Position numbers and translations under genes: made by a program. The notes under the pieces were generated by a model. That model worked only from the letters and a program-made list of their open reading frames with translations, made no database searches and was not told where the DNA came from. A stretch of 64,000 nt of DNA from Bacillota bacterium (GTDB lineage Bacteria > Bacillota > Clostridia > Lachnospirales > Lachnospiraceae). Positions 62,975-64,000 of the stretch are shown piece by piece (position 1 is the first letter of the stretch; every line of letters begins with the position of its first letter). Where the stretch lies: assembly GCA_023415055.1 (NCBI GenBank), contig JAEZLZ010000078.1, forward strand, positions 33,300-97,299, given 5' to 3'.

Positions 62975-63556
62975 TTAATAGGAAGACTGAATCTCGTTTA
63001 GCATATCCTGATACAAATTACTAAATTCCGGATTGGATGCTACCGCAATTAACATGATCGCAGCAAATATTCCGATGATAATCGTAATGGCACATAATAT
63101 AATGCCTATGATCGCTAAGGTCTTGCCACCTTTCTTGTTCTTAAGTACAAGAATGCCCAATACAAGTCCAGCTATGGATAACGGAATTGCAATATACCAT
63201 AAGCAGCAGCTAAGAATGAAACCGATAATACCACAGATTAAGGATCCCACTGCCATTCCATTACTCTGGGGCTGAACCGGTGTCTGGTATTGTTGATATT
63301 GATTGTTCTGGTATGGATTGTTTTGATATGAATTATTCTGATAAGGATTATTCTGATAAGGATTACCCTGATATTGGTTCTGATTGTTCTGATTGGCTCC
63401 ATTCGGATCCTGATAATTTTGCGGTTGATTATTTGATTGATACCTTGGTGGTTCCGGTCGTGGTGGCTGATATCCGGGCTGGCCGTTCGGTGACTGATTC
63501 GGATCTGATTGATTAGGTTGATTGTTATTCTCGTTTGGATTGTTATAATCTCCCAT
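62975..63556 (-). CDS. DUF4190 membrane protein with N/Q/P-rich repeat head
   Basis: A 193-aa protein. Residues 1 to about 100 are almost only N, Q, P and Y, with five or six copies of YQNN-type pentads (PYQNNPYQNN). Residues about 100-165 form the DUF4190 pair of helices (GMAVGSLICGIIGF, IPLSIAGLVLGILVL and IIGIILCAITIIIG). The tail carries a short soluble end. Such heads are low-complexity and probably extended outside or inside the membrane. Function unknown. AAAGGGG precedes the ATG. Confidence 0.82.
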   Translation of the reverse strand: MGDYNNPNENNNQPNQSDPNQSPNGQPGYQPPRPEPPRYQSNNQPQNYQDPNGANQNNQNQYQGNPYQNNPYQNNSYQNNPYQNNQYQQYQTPVQPQSNGMAVGSLICGIIGFILSCCLWYIAIPLSIAGLVLGILVLKNKKGGKTLAIIGIILCAITIIIGIFAAIMLIAVASNPEFSNLYQDMLNEIQSSY

Positions 63557-63710
63557 GGCTATTCCCCTTTGCTTAATAAATACATACTTGTTAAAATAAT
63601 CCTAACACACATTATCTTCTTATTCAATACCTTTATTGTGAACCGAAAGCGGTGAGACTATGATGACAAATGATAATTCATCAAAATATTACACTTCCCG
63701 ATATAATTAA
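63557..63710. other. AT-rich stretch upstream of the DUF4190 gene
   Basis: Holds the minus-strand promoter of the DUF4190 gene. No gene found. It leads into the plus-strand promoter described next. Confidence 0.4.
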
Positions 63711-63739
63711 TTGACTATATTAACATAAATCAATATAAT
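63711..63739 (+). promoter_or_regulatory. Strong promoter at the right edge
   Basis: TTGACT at 63711-63716, 17-base spacer, TATAAT at 63734-63739. It drives a transcript with no reading frame in the last 260 bases of the window. Confidence 0.8.
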
Positions 63740-63819
63740 AAGAAATGGATCTTAGTAAATCACAAAGTCAATATTAATGAAAATATGAAAACAATAAAGG
63801 TAGTGTAAAGTAACGTATG

Positions 63820-64000
63820 AAAACCCTGAGCTTGAAAATTAGGCTCATTCAGAACCTTGAAAATTGCTAGATGTAGTTTTTTGGCTGGCTACCGCCGCCC
63901 TTGACAGCATGACAAAACAATGCTCCGGTATCTCTACCGACGGCGAGGAAACTCAGGAACAGAGATCACCTTAAGTTTCGCCGTCGATTCGAAGCATTTT
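63820..64000 (+). ncRNA. Unassigned structured RNA candidate, cut by the window end
   Basis: After a strong promoter the GC content rises sharply and several stems are seen: TGAGC...GCTCA (63827-63831 with 63843-63847), AGCAT...ATGCT (63906-63910 with 63920-63924), CGGTA...TACCG (63926-63930 with 63935-63939) and a perfect 9-bp CGACGGCGA...TCGCCGTCG (63938-63946 with 63978-63986). TTGAAAATT occurs twice (63832, 63857). No ORF. It could be a riboswitch, a stable RNA or the guide-RNA part of a mobile element that continues outside. Confidence 0.45.

Noticed and set aside
1..64000. tRNA or rRNA genes
   Set aside because: No T-arm (GGTTCGAATCC-like) with matching acceptor stem and no rRNA segments were noticed on either strand.

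Overview
The window looks like chromosomal DNA of an anaerobic, low-GC Firmicute of the Clostridia, most probably a Lachnospiraceae member. This rests on the AGGAGG-type ribosome binding sites, T-box and lysine riboswitches, a short MetH without an activation domain, a fused YitJ-type MetF, a large 2-hydroxyacyl-CoA dehydratase activase-like protein, C_GCAxxG_C_C and DUF4190 proteins, and many rho-independent terminators. No rRNA, tRNA, phage, CRISPR array or complete insertion sequence was seen. Both edges cut into loci: a Tad/Flp-pilus-like operon on the left and a promoter followed by structured DNA on the right.

Layout. 0-2 kb: minus-strand pilus-type operon (TadZ-like, small membrane protein, SAF/CpaB-like). 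2.0-2.25 kb: a 31-codon holin-like type I toxin with its hairpins. 2.4-4.5 kb: metallo-beta-lactamase-fold hydrolase and amidase. 4.8-7.7 kb: an amino-acid ABC importer behind a lysine riboswitch, so very probably a lysine importer, followed by 41-bp tandem repeats. 8-15.6 kb: DUF4153 membrane protein, uracil permease, purine permease and an EF-G-like GTPase. 15.6-20 kb: an 850-bp non-coding stretch with a consensus promoter and probable RNA, then aroF-tyrA-aroA (chorismate and tyrosine synthesis). 20-26.4 kb: proS with a T-box, pullulanase, and tyrS with a T-box. 26.6-38 kb: a small cysteine protein, a heterodimeric ABC exporter, the giant activase, and a corrinoid-binding protein overlapping a MacB/LolCD-type ABC exporter. 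38.7-42.5 kb: Ig-like secreted protein, two small proteins, and an Lsa-type ABC-F protein behind an attenuator leader. 42.9-49.7 kb: TetR-GH2-GPH symporter-GH36 galactoside operon. 49.8-57.6 kb: QueG-like iron-sulfur protein, ilvN-ilvC, two GT2 glycosyltransferases, and a DUF2975-XRE-DUF4173 operon with a 25-bp palindrome over its promoter. 57.7-62.2 kb: yitJ-like gene and metH (methionine). 62.4-64 kb: DUF2752 and DUF4190 proteins, then an unexplained structured RNA candidate.

RNA-level control is the theme. Visible devices are a lysine riboswitch, T-boxes with UAC (Tyr) and CCC (Pro) specifiers at equivalent positions, an antibiotic-type attenuator before the ABC-F gene, and three identical Shine-Dalgarno/anti-Shine-Dalgarno octamers before ilvC that could form a translational switch. 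There are also a type I toxin locus and two unassigned candidate RNAs. The tyrosine branch is covered at two levels (synthesis genes and tyrS).

Several short palindromic repeats recur between genes, often as or beside terminators. Start codons were chosen by ribosome binding site and family alignment from memory; no database search was possible.
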